Assembly (NCBI GenBank): GCA_900763885.1
Contig: CAAFLY010000112.1
Span: 1-12,193, forward strand
Direction: 5' to 3'
Source of the DNA: Clostridia bacterium
GTDB lineage: Bacteria > Bacillota > Clostridia > Oscillospirales > CAG-272
DNA length: 12,193 nucleotides
Under the pieces are notes generated by a model. The model was not told the DNA's origin. It made no database searches and worked only from the letters and a program-made list of their open reading frames with translations. A program made the position numbers and the translations under genes. Below, one piece after another: positions 1 to 5,840 of the stretch. The first letter of the stretch is position 1. Each line of letters begins with the position of its first letter.

Positions 1-726
1 GTTCATTTCCTCGATGTGGTAGACGTATTCGAGGGAGGAGAGGGCTTCGATGATCTCGCTGTGGGTCTTGTACTTTTTCAGCTCCGCGGACTGGATGGTC
101 AGGGAGACGGAATAGACGCTGAGCCCGGAGTTGAGATAGGCGGGGTTCGATTCAATATCGTCGATGCGCAGACCGAGCCGGCGGATGGTGGTGACGAAAT
201 CCTGCAGATTCGCCTTATTTTTCAGCTCCAGATGGATCTCAAAGTGATTCGAGCGGTTTTTGAGCAGGGTCTCGAGCTGCGGGAAGAGGGCGAGGGAGGA
301 CAGCAGTGCCACAAACGCGATGAGGGTGACGGTATAGAGTCCCGCGCCGACCGCCAGTCCGATGATGCCGCACGTCCACAGTCCCGCGGAGGTAGTCAGC
401 CCCTTGATCTGGTTCCGGGAGCTGAACAGGATCGAATTGCCGCTGATCATAGCGATTCCGACGACGGCGGCCGGTGCGAGAAGGGAGATCGTCATGGGGG
501 AATTTTCGCAGAGATAAATATCGGTGAGCATTGCCGCCGTGGACGCGAGGGAGACGAGAATAAACGTGCGCAGACCCGCGGAGTGCCGTTTGCTCGACCG
601 TTCACAGCCGATCACGGACGCGAGTATCACGGACAGAAGGATCCGCAAAAGGACGGAATAGACGTTGACCTCCAGTGACCACGCGCCGAGCAGACTGGCG
701 ATCGGGTCCTCTACGGTATAAAACAT
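1..726 (-). CDS. MgtC/SapB family membrane protein (3' end outside window)
   Basis: The minus-strand frame from the ATG at 724-726 stays open to the window edge, giving 242 residues without a stop, so the C-terminus is missing. The start is supported by an AAAGGTGG ribosome binding site a few bases upstream. Residues ~20-145 are hydrophobic and carry MgtC-family landmarks: an Arg-rich 'IGCERSSK' segment (residues 39-46) followed by 'AGLRTFILVSLAS', and 'GLTTSAGLW' (109-117) leading into a Gly-rich helix. The usual 'GIGFLGAG' block is altered here to 'GIAMISGNS' (90-97). Residues ~160-242 form a soluble ACT-like tail ('HFEIHLELKNKANLQDFV'). MgtC-type proteins act in the cytoplasmic membrane and are linked to low-Mg2+ or acid survival and to control of ATP synthase or cation transport; the substrate is unsettled. 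It lies 52 bp behind the antiporter gene with no visible terminator between, so the two are probably co-transcribed. The family is fairly certain, the function is not. Confidence 0.85.
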   Translation of the reverse strand, partial: MFYTVEDPIASLLGAWSLEVNVYSVLLRILLSVILASVIGCERSSKRHSAGLRTFILVSLASTAAMLTDIYLCENSPMTISLLAPAAVVGIAMISGNSILFSSRNQIKGLTTSAGLWTCGIIGLAVGAGLYTVTLIAFVALLSSLALFPQLETLLKNRSNHFEIHLELKNKANLQDFVTTIRRLGLRIDDIESNPAYLNSGLSVYSVSLTIQSAELKKYKTHSEIIEALSSLEYVYHIEEMN

Positions 727-778
727 GGGATATACCACCTTTCATGGGAATTGTATGGGAATCGGCACGGATCGCGCC

Positions 779-2224
779 TTATCGACGGCGGAGTCTGTGC
801 GGGAGATGCCACTGGTTGTCGTACATCTCCTCCGCGCCCTCCATAAACGCCTGCTCCTCCTCCGACATCGCGTTGGTATGCGCCGGCAGCTCCTTCTGGA
901 TCGCGTCGATCCGTGCGATCAGTCGTTCGACCTCGGATTGCGGCGGCGCCACGGTACCGTCTGCCGTCACGGGGACCGGTTCGTCGAGCGGATTGCCGTA
1001 GGAATGGGAGAGATACAGGGACAGCTTCGCGCACGCCGGGCCGATCAGCTCGTACAGGACGCTGGACGCCAGGATGATCGTGCGCAGCGCCTCGCCCATT
1101 TCGCCCCCGATGGTACGCGCGCCCAGCTCCGCCAGACCGATGGCGACCCCTGCCTGCGGGATGAGCGCGAGACCGAGATAATTGCGGATCCGCTTTTCCG
1201 TGCGCACCATCAGGCCGCCGAGGAACGCGCCGCCGTATTTGCCGATGATGCGGGTCAGGAAGTACAGCACGCCGATGACGATGAGCGGCACCGTTCCGAC
1301 CGCCTCCGAGGAATTGACCAGCACATCGAGCCGGAAATTCAGTCCGGAGCGGACGAAGAAGAGAAGCAGGATCGGCGGGGAGAAGTAGTTGAGCTGCTTG
1401 AAGATCTTGTCGTCGTCCGTGATGTTGATGTATACGGTTCCCATCGACATACAGCCGAGCAGGGGCGATACGTCGAGCAGGGCGCAGATCCCACAGAACG
1501 CGAACAGCATGGAGATGGATACGATCAGCCGGTTGTCCGTCGAGCGTTTTTTCGCGATGAGGAGCTTGAGCAGAAAGCCGAACACGCCGCCGAGGAGCAG
1601 AATCCCCGTATTGACAAGGATGGGCTTGATCACGTGGATCAGATGGAAGCCGCCGGACTGACCCGCGATGGCGATGGAGATGGCGACGCTGTACGCCACC
1701 AGTCCGACCACGTCGTCCAGAGCGACCACCTGCAGAAGCGTTTCCACAAAGCTCCCCTTCGCACCGAGCTGCCGGATCGTCATGACCGTGGACGCCGGAG
1801 CCGTCGCCGCCGCGAGTGCCGCGAGAACCACGGAGAACGCGAGATCGATCCCCAGTATCACGTAGGAGACGACGAACACGAGCAGTGTCGCGAACAGGGA
1901 TTCCCAGACCGTGATGACAACGACCTTCCAGCCGTTTTTCTTTAACACGTCGAGCCGGAAGAACTCCCCGGTCGAGAACGCGATAAAGGCAAGGGCAATA
2001 TCGGCGAGAAACGCCATGCCGTCGGTCACGGATTGCGGGATCAGCTTCAGGCAGTACGGCCCAAGCAGAATCCCGGTCAATATGTACGCGGTGACGTTGG
2101 GCAGCCGGAGCCGTTTGGTGACGCGTGTCGCCGCGAAGCCGCAGAACAGCATCATCGCGATCGAGATGACGACGACCGCCACACCCGACGCGGACTGCAA
2201 TTTTTCATAAATCCCAGAGAGCAT
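779..2224 (-). CDS. CPA2-type cation:proton antiporter (Na+/H+ exchanger family)
   Basis: A 481-residue integral membrane protein with about 12 hydrophobic segments between residues ~15 and 405, as expected for the Na_H_Exchanger family. Landmarks are 'RLRLPNVTAYILTGILLGP' near residues 38-56, 'ATAPASTVMTIRQ' (140-152), the paired aspartates in 'VALDDVVGLV' (167-176), 'RSGLNF' (292-297), 'RIIGKYGGAF' (325-334) and 'LIPQAGVAIGL' (354-364). In this superfamily the paired DD signature marks the electrogenic CPA2 branch, where the aspartates carry cation and proton. Residues ~410-481 form a hydrophilic tail rich in Glu, Pro and Met; there is no TrkA-N nucleotide-binding domain as in KefB/KefC. 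The start has a strong AAAGGAGG ribosome binding site. It is the first gene of an operon with the downstream MgtC-like gene, suggesting a shared role in monovalent cation or pH homeostasis. Ion specificity (Na+ or K+) cannot be read from the sequence. Confidence 0.92.
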   Translation of the reverse strand: MLSGIYEKLQSASGVAVVVISIAMMLFCGFAATRVTKRLRLPNVTAYILTGILLGPYCLKLIPQSVTDGMAFLADIALAFIAFSTGEFFRLDVLKKNGWKVVVITVWESLFATLLVFVVSYVILGIDLAFSVVLAALAAATAPASTVMTIRQLGAKGSFVETLLQVVALDDVVGLVAYSVAISIAIAGQSGGFHLIHVIKPILVNTGILLLGGVFGFLLKLLIAKKRSTDNRLIVSISMLFAFCGICALLDVSPLLGCMSMGTVYINITDDDKIFKQLNYFSPPILLLFFVRSGLNFRLDVLVNSSEAVGTVPLIVIGVLYFLTRIIGKYGGAFLGGLMVRTEKRIRNYLGLALIPQAGVAIGLAELGARTIGGEMGEALRTIILASSVLYELIGPACAKLSLYLSHSYGNPLDEPVPVTADGTVAPPQSEVERLIARIDAIQKELPAHTNAMSEEEQAFMEGAEEMYDNQWHLPHRLRRR

Positions 2225-2297
2225 TTCACCGCCTCCTTTGGAGTAGAAAAACGAAAATCCCCACAGTCTCTGCCGGGATCCTCATGATGATTTGTTT

Positions 2298-2326
2298 ATG
2301 ATACCGCATGAGAGCCGAAAAGTCAA
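2298..2326 (-). promoter_or_regulatory. Sigma-A-type promoter of the antiporter-mgtC operon
   Basis: On the minus strand, TTGACT (2321-2326) is separated by 17 bp from TATCAT (2298-2303). Each hexamer matches the consensus at 5 of 6 positions, with optimal spacing. Transcription should start near 2291, giving a leader of about 66 nt before the ATG at 2224. Confidence 0.7.
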
Positions 2327-2342
2327 GGGATTCGACAGCGGA

Positions 2343-2369
2343 TTTACACTTTTGTAAAATTTACGTAAA
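2343..2369. promoter_or_regulatory. Overlapping TTTAC/GTAAA palindromes upstream of the antiporter promoter
   Basis: Three perfect inverted repeats overlap in 27 bp: TTTACA-N4-TGTAAA (2343-2358), GTAAA-N1-TTTAC (2354-2364) and TTTAC-GTAAA (2360-2369). GTAAAATTT also repeats directly at 2354 and 2365, an 11-bp period. The cluster ends 17 bp upstream of the -35 hexamer on the minus strand, a typical place for an activator or operator site. The cognate regulator is unknown. Confidence 0.45.
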
Positions 2370-2486
2370 ATTTCGGCCACGACTGTCCGCGCGCGCCGTT
2401 TGATGTGGTCTGCAAAGAAACAATGGGTCGCTTCCCCATGCCGCAGTAGGGAGCGGGGTTCCGCTGGGCGATTCACCGAAAGGAAA

Positions 2487-2519
2487 GGATCCCGAAATCC
2501 TGTGCGGAAATCGGGATCC
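2487..2519 (-). terminator. Intrinsic terminator after the solute-binding protein gene (possibly bidirectional)
   Basis: GGATCCCGA (2487-2495) pairs perfectly with TCGGGATCC (2511-2519), with three further pairs (TCC/GGA) inside after a 2x2 internal loop. On the minus strand it lies 35 bp beyond the stop codon and is followed by the T-rich tract TTTCCTTT. On the plus strand it is followed by T6 at 2521-2526, so it could also stop transcription running the other way. Confidence 0.7.
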
Positions 2520-2554
2520 GTTTTTTCGTACTGCTGTTTTTGGGGGAGGCGCGG

Positions 2555-3997
2555 TCACTCCGTCCACGCCTTCGTGGTCTTGGATATCCCCTTCTCGATG
2601 GCGCCCGCCTTTTTCTCAAAGCCCGACATGAACGCCGCTCCCTTGAAGATGCTGTTGGCGGCGAGATCGTTCAGGCTGCCGAAATTGTAGACGATCCCGA
2701 AATCGATGTACAGATTGTCGAGCAGAATGTCGAGCACGTCCGAGGTGCGCGGGTCCCGGCTGATCTTGTCCTTGTAGACCATGTCGAACGCGAGAGAACG
2801 CATCCGCTCGTGCGAATACCGCGCCATTGCCTCGGTGATAAAGCCGGTCAGCTCCGGCTCCGCGGTGGCAGGGATCGCGATAAAGCTCGTGCAGTAGCCG
2901 GATACCATCGATTGATAATGCGCCTGCTCCTCGTCCGCCTTGGGAGAGGGCAGCACGAGATAGCTGTTCTCCATATCGCGCAGATGGACCGCGGCGGATT
3001 CGAGCTTGTGCTGCAGAAAGAGCGCCTTGTCCTCCTTGAAGCAGAGGTTGATCACGTCGTTGATGTCCGAATACTGGATGTTCAGACAGAAGGACGCCAG
3101 CTTTTCCATGATCCCGATCGTGCGCTCGTTCACCCCGTCCATGGACAGCGTCGTACCGTCCTTTACACAGAACGACGCGTTCGCGCCTGCTAAAAACGCG
3201 GTCGCCGTTTCGCTTGTGGGCTGCAGTCCGACGCCGAAGAAATCCTGCGATGCCTTCCATTTGTTGTCGCCGTCGAGGTCGCGGTCGAGATCCTTCTGCA
3301 GCGAGATGAGCTGCTCGAGCGTCCATTTGCCGTCGATAACGGAGGCGTAGATGTCCGTGTCGATGCCGAAATCGTCGTACAGCTTGAGATTCAGGAACAT
3401 ACAGCACGACGACTGGTACACGGAGGGGCAGATGTCGGACGCGGTGAAGTACATATGTCCGTCCAGAGACAGGCTGTCCGCCATCAGAGGACTGTACCAC
3501 GGCTGCGCGGCCTCCACATACGGCAGCTCCATCATGTTGTAGAGGTAATGGCCGTTCACCTGGTTCGCGAAGTCGAAAATGGTCGCGACGACGAGGTTGA
3601 AGGCGTCGTCCCCCGCCTTGACGGATTTCTGCATCGCGGACAACGCCTCGCCGGTCTTCATGCCGATGTAGTCGATCACCACGTTGTATTCCTCCTCCAG
3701 GAAATTGTCGCGGTGGATCATCGCGTCGTTCACGGCTTCTCCGGTCAGCTCCTCGCCGGGAATGTTGACCTGGATGCCGTTGGAGCCGTCGAGCATGGTG
3801 TAGGTGGCGCCGTTCATGTCCTTTTCCCCCAGCAGCTCTACAATCGACGGCTCGGTTTCCGCTTCCGTTTCCGTATCCGTGACGGCGGAGGTGTCAGCGG
3901 CAGGGGTTTTCGCGGTTTCCCGTGGTTCCGTATTGCCGCAGGCGGTCATGGTCCACACGGCAAGAAACGCCAAAAGGAGACTGATTTTCTGTTTCAT
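2555..3997 (-). CDS. Extracellular solute-binding lipoprotein (ABC-type, Clostridia family)
   Basis: A secreted, lipid-anchored 480-residue protein. The chosen ATG (3995-3997) has a GAGGAG ribosome binding site 7 bases upstream; an ATG 39 bases earlier in frame lacks one and would spoil the signal peptide. Residues 1-19 form a lipoprotein signal (Lys, hydrophobic core, 'TMTAC' lipobox, Cys20). A Thr/Glu-rich linker (~21-52) then leads to the binding domain. Visible blocks are 'GEELTGEAVNDA' (81-92), 'DGKWTLEQL' (222-230), an Asp-rich loop 'DLDGDNK' (240-246) resembling a calcium-binding loop, 'SRDPRTSDVLDILL' near the C-terminus and a terminal 'KTTKAW'. These are shared with the second solute-binding protein in this window, so the two are paralogues. 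The ligand is unknown; sugars or peptides are typical. No permease or ATPase gene lies beside it, so it must work with a transporter encoded elsewhere or act as an orphan binder. Confidence 0.85.
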   Translation of the reverse strand: MKQKISLLLAFLAVWTMTACGNTEPRETAKTPAADTSAVTDTETEAETEPSIVELLGEKDMNGATYTMLDGSNGIQVNIPGEELTGEAVNDAMIHRDNFLEEEYNVVIDYIGMKTGEALSAMQKSVKAGDDAFNLVVATIFDFANQVNGHYLYNMMELPYVEAAQPWYSPLMADSLSLDGHMYFTASDICPSVYQSSCCMFLNLKLYDDFGIDTDIYASVIDGKWTLEQLISLQKDLDRDLDGDNKWKASQDFFGVGLQPTSETATAFLAGANASFCVKDGTTLSMDGVNERTIGIMEKLASFCLNIQYSDINDVINLCFKEDKALFLQHKLESAAVHLRDMENSYLVLPSPKADEEQAHYQSMVSGYCTSFIAIPATAEPELTGFITEAMARYSHERMRSLAFDMVYKDKISRDPRTSDVLDILLDNLYIDFGIVYNFGSLNDLAANSIFKGAAFMSGFEKKAGAIEKGISKTTKAWTE

Positions 3998-4023
3998 ATC
4001 GCACTCCTCGCTTATCGGTTTTT

Positions 4024-4068
4024 TATAGTATAGCATATTTGCATAGAAATGTGTGAATTACGTGTAAA
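4024..4068 (-). promoter_or_regulatory. Possible promoter of the first solute-binding protein gene
   Basis: The AT-rich minus-strand leader holds a TATACT-like -10 (near 4027-4032) about 30 bp before the start codon. A TTCACA-like hexamer lies about 19 bp further upstream, a long spacer. It is a weak match, listed because no better promoter is visible in front of this gene. Confidence 0.3.
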
Positions 4069-4126
4069 CTTTGAATGCAACACGAAAAATATACATCTCA
4101 TGCAAAACTACAAACGTCGTGACCGA

Positions 4127-4139
4127 CGAAACTGTTTCG
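4127..4139. repeat. 13-bp palindrome upstream of the YkgJ promoter
   Basis: CGAAAC-T-GTTTCG is a perfect inverted repeat centred 25 bp upstream of the -35 hexamer of the rightward promoter. It is suited to a dimeric regulator such as an ArsR- or MarR-type protein. No regulator can be assigned from sequence. Confidence 0.4.
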
Positions 4140-4157
4140 ATAATTCTCAAATCACTA

Positions 4158-4186
4158 TTGACAAGCACCGTTATGTGTGGTATAAT
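4158..4186 (+). promoter_or_regulatory. Perfect-consensus sigma-A promoter
   Basis: TTGACA (4158-4163), exactly 17 bp, then TATAAT (4181-4186): 12 of 12 consensus bases with the optimal spacer. Transcription should begin near 4193, giving a leader of about 100 nt before the YkgJ-like gene. A promoter this strong is usually held down by a repressor. Confidence 0.88.
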
Positions 4187-4188
4187 CT

Positions 4189-4208
4189 GATTAGACGATT
4201 CTCTAATC
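4189..4208. promoter_or_regulatory. Inverted repeat at the transcription start (candidate operator)
   Basis: GATTAGA-N6-TCTAATC is a perfect 7-bp inverted repeat beginning 2 bp after the -10 hexamer and covering the expected +1. This is the classical location of a repressor operator; as RNA it would also form a small hairpin at the 5' end. The ArsR-type regulator encoded downstream is an obvious but unproven candidate binder. Confidence 0.45.
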
Positions 4209-4293
4209 TCTTTCGTGCTGTAACATCGTCTTGCCAAAATGGTACCGATGGCATGATGATTCTGTAAGAGAAGTCTCGGGGAGGTGATTTTCT

Positions 4294-4632
4294 ATGTTAT
4301 CGAGCGAAATGCTGGCAATTTATGAAAAAATACCACGATCAAAGTGTAAAGAGGGATGCTCCAAGTGCTGTACAAACGTCATTCAGTTCTCGCCCAGCGA
4401 GCTTGCCCATATGGGCTCTTACGCCAATGACGGTTGTTGTTCCTACTGTGTAGACGGCAAATGCGCTATCTATGAGAAAAGGCCCTTTATCTGCCGCATT
4501 TATGGGACGAGCGAGCTGCTTGTATGTGAGGACTGCAAGCCGGAGAGATATTTGACGGCGGAGGAAACCACGGAACTGGTGCATATCTACCGTGAACTGT
4601 GGAAAGCGGAAGAGAACACGATAAAAGACTGA
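4294..4632 (+). CDS. YkgJ-family cysteine-cluster protein (CxxCxxCC zinc/iron-chelating type)
   Basis: A 112-residue cytosolic protein starting at an ATG with a near-perfect GGGGAGGTGATT ribosome binding site. The family signature is the cysteine cluster at residues 18, 22, 25 and 26 (CKEGCSKCC). It is followed by 'CVDGKCAIYEKRPFICRIYG' (52-71), which holds the RP..CR.Y pattern of this family, and further cysteines at 48, 49, 78 and 81. Such proteins are thought to bind zinc or an Fe-S cluster; their reaction is mostly unknown, though some members act in protein modification. The codon use is visibly more A/T-rich than every neighbour, which suggests recent acquisition or a different history from the genes around it. 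It is followed after 49 bp by the unrecognised 167-aa gene with no terminator between, so co-transcription from the consensus promoter is likely. Confidence 0.85.
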   Translation: MLSSEMLAIYEKIPRSKCKEGCSKCCTNVIQFSPSELAHMGSYANDGCCSYCVDGKCAIYEKRPFICRIYGTSELLVCEDCKPERYLTAEETTELVHIYRELWKAEENTIKD

Positions 4633-4633
4633 A

Positions 4634-4644
4634 TTTTGGCAAAA
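4634..4644. repeat. TTTTG-G-CAAAA palindrome after the YkgJ-like gene
   Basis: An 11-bp inverted repeat immediately after the stop codon, in the short gap before the next gene. A nearly identical TTTTGCAAAA occurs at 5765-5774 after the ArsR gene, and the half-matching TTGCCAAAAT lies in the YkgJ leader at 4231-4240. These may be operator copies for one regulator, but short AT-rich palindromes also arise by chance. Confidence 0.3.
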
Positions 4645-4681
4645 CAAACGTATGCTTCATCAAATCACAAGGAGACACACC

Positions 4682-5185
4682 ATGGAGAAAAAACACTACA
4701 CCGGCGCGGAGACGATCCAGGCGATGACGACGATCCTCCGGGAGATGCAGGCGCGCGCGCAGGCGGAGGAATACGGCACACGGGATATGCGCGCGTTCGC
4801 GGACGGGATCTGCACCTGGTTCCTCCGCATGGGACTGATCCGCGGCGCATCGAAGGATGAGGCGGAAATCCTCTCGCTCATGGAGAGACGGATGGCGCAG
4901 CAGCTGTCCCCACGGCCGGAGATCCTCGCGGCGTATCGGGCATATACAGGCGAAGCGCGCGGGATGCTCACCGTATACCTCTACGCGATGGCGACGATGA
5001 CGGCACAGGGATACTGGCGGGATGCCGACACGCTTGCCGCCATGGACAAGGACGCGGATCCACTCGGCGCGCTCCGCCAGTCGGTGAAGGTGGCGCTTTT
5101 ACAGGACGGACTGACACGCTGGCAGACCTGGTGGCGGGAAAACGGGATTCCGGAGATCGTTTGGGAGGTGGAGCGCGATGGCTGA
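4682..5185 (+). CDS. Unrecognised 167-aa protein coupled to the ArsR regulator
   Basis: The start at 4682 is preferred over the ATG at 4652 because AAGGAGA lies directly before it. The protein is predicted soluble and mostly alpha-helical, with many Ala, Arg, Met and Glu residues, and has no signal peptide, membrane segment or cysteine motif. Features that can be named are the N-terminal helix 'TGAETIQAMTTILREMQARA', the Trp-containing 'GICTWFLRMGLIRG', 'LTVYLYAMATMTAQGYW' and a Trp-rich end 'TRWQTWWRENGIPEIVWEVE'. I do not recognise the family. Its last 8 bases overlap the start of the ArsR-type gene, whose ribosome binding site GGGAGGTGGAG lies inside this coding region, so the two are translationally coupled. 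That linkage suggests a role connected with whatever the ArsR protein senses. It could be an effector or antagonist, but nothing in the sequence proves it. Confidence 0.75.
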   Translation: MEKKHYTGAETIQAMTTILREMQARAQAEEYGTRDMRAFADGICTWFLRMGLIRGASKDEAEILSLMERRMAQQLSPRPEILAAYRAYTGEARGMLTVYLYAMATMTAQGYWRDADTLAAMDKDADPLGALRQSVKVALLQDGLTRWQTWWRENGIPEIVWEVERDG

Positions 5186-5762
5186 GAATAAAGCGATCCT
5201 GCCGGACAACGCGGTGGATCTGTCCCCTGCCGACAGGTTGACGATTCTCAAAACCGTGGCGGATGAAACGCGCCTTGCCATTCTCGCGCTGCTTGCAGAG
5301 GAGGATTCGTACATCGAGCGGATCGCGGCGGGCCTGTCCCTCACCCCGGCGACGGTCTGTTACCATCTCAAGAAGCTGGAATCCGTCGGCCTGGTCTCGT
5401 CCCACCGGACCCAGTTTTACCAGATCTACACCCTGAATCATGCTCTGCTCGATCTCCCTCTCGCCGCGTTTTTGTCAAAGCCGCAGCGGGACGCGGACCG
5501 GGTCTATCGGGAGAAGGTATGCCAGTCGTTCTTCTCGGGCGGCAGACTGACCCGGATCCCCGCACAGCTGAAAAAGCGGGAGATCGTGCTTGGGAAAATC
5601 GCGGAGGCTTTTGCCGCGGATCGGTCCTACACGGAGCCGGAGGTCAACGAGCTCCTCACCCGCTATCACGAGGACTACTGCACCCTGCGCCGGGAGATGA
5701 TCGCCTGCGGGTTTCTCAAAAGAGAGCACGAAACGTACATGGCGGTTGGGCGCGCGGAATGA
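5178..5762 (+). CDS. ArsR-family transcriptional regulator with C-terminal DUF2087
   Basis: A 194-residue cytosolic DNA-binding protein. Residues ~20-92 are an ArsR/SmtB-type winged helix-turn-helix: 'ILKTVADETRLAILALL' then the recognition region 'LTPATVCYHLKKLESVGLVSSHR' and a beta wing 'YQIYTL'. The typical metal-site cysteine pair (ELCVCDL) is replaced here by 'DSYIERIA', so it probably does not sense metals in the ArsR manner. Residues ~121-190 match DUF2087: 'LKKREIVLGKIAEAF', 'YTEPEVNELLTRYHEDYCTLRREMIACGFLKRE'. DUF2087 is a small domain often fused to HTH regulators and of unknown ligand. The start lies 8 bases inside the upstream gene. The next gene, a sigma factor, follows after 78 bp. 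It likely regulates this operon; the palindromes around 4127-4208 are candidate targets (inference). Confidence 0.9.
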   Translation: MAENKAILPDNAVDLSPADRLTILKTVADETRLAILALLAEEDSYIERIAAGLSLTPATVCYHLKKLESVGLVSSHRTQFYQIYTLNHALLDLPLAAFLSKPQRDADRVYREKVCQSFFSGGRLTRIPAQLKKREIVLGKIAEAFAADRSYTEPEVNELLTRYHEDYCTLRREMIACGFLKREHETYMAVGRAE

Positions 5763-5764
5763 AA

Positions 5765-5774
5765 TTTTGCAAAA
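5765..5774. repeat. TTTTGCAAAA palindrome before the sigma factor gene
   Basis: A perfect 10-bp palindrome directly after the ArsR stop codon, in the 78-bp gap before the sigma factor. It resembles TTTTG-G-CAAAA at 4634-4644 in the corresponding position after the YkgJ-like gene. No clear promoter was recognised in this gap. Confidence 0.3.
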
Positions 5775-5840
5775 AAACCGGAATTTTCCTGTCAGCGGAT
5801 CCCGTTTTGCGGCACTATATGGGCGAAAGGAGGCGAGGAC

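Larger units (their letters stand above)
2225..2554. other. 330-bp intergenic region between antiporter and solute-binding protein genes
   Basis: From left to right this holds the antiporter ribosome binding site and leader, its promoter, the TTTAC/GTAAA cluster, about 110 bp without any recognised element (2374-2486), and the terminator hairpin of the next gene to the right. No convincing small gene was found; the short frames here lack good ribosome binding sites and family signals. Confidence 0.6.
3998..4293. other. AT-rich divergent intergenic region
   Basis: About 296 bp between the divergent starts of the solute-binding protein and the YkgJ-like gene, clearly richer in A+T than the coding DNA around it. 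It contains the weak leftward promoter, a 13-bp palindrome CGAAAC-T-GTTTCG (4127-4139), an overlapping CGTCG-N4-CGACG repeat (4115-4128) and the consensus rightward promoter with its inverted repeat. A 72-codon open frame across it (4049-4267) is not accepted as a gene because it overlies these promoter elements. Confidence 0.6.

Noticed and set aside
725..1945. A 406-codon open frame on the plus strand
   Set aside because: It lies antisense to the clear antiporter gene. The translation is rich in Arg, Asp, His and Gln with no domain, as expected for the complement of GC-rich coding DNA.
2540..3193. A 217-codon plus-strand frame and a similar one at 3455-4033
   Set aside because: Both mirror the first solute-binding protein gene and arise from its third-position GC bias.
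3997..4036. The longer start of the first solute-binding protein (ATG at 4034-4036)
   Set aside because: It would add 13 hydrophilic residues before the lipoprotein signal peptide. The internal ATG at 3995-3997 has the GAGGAG ribosome binding site.
4049..4267. A 72-codon plus-strand frame in the AT-rich intergenic region
   Set aside because: It overlaps the consensus promoter and the inverted repeats, has no family motif, and ends before the well-supported YkgJ-like gene.
4193..4293. Riboswitch in the ~100-nt leader of the YkgJ-like gene
   Set aside because: Apart from the small hairpin at the 5' end, no known riboswitch core, T-box or leader terminator could be recognised.
4652..4681. The upstream ATG for the unrecognised 167-aa gene
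   Set aside because: No ribosome binding site precedes 4652, while AAGGAGA directly precedes the ATG at 4682.
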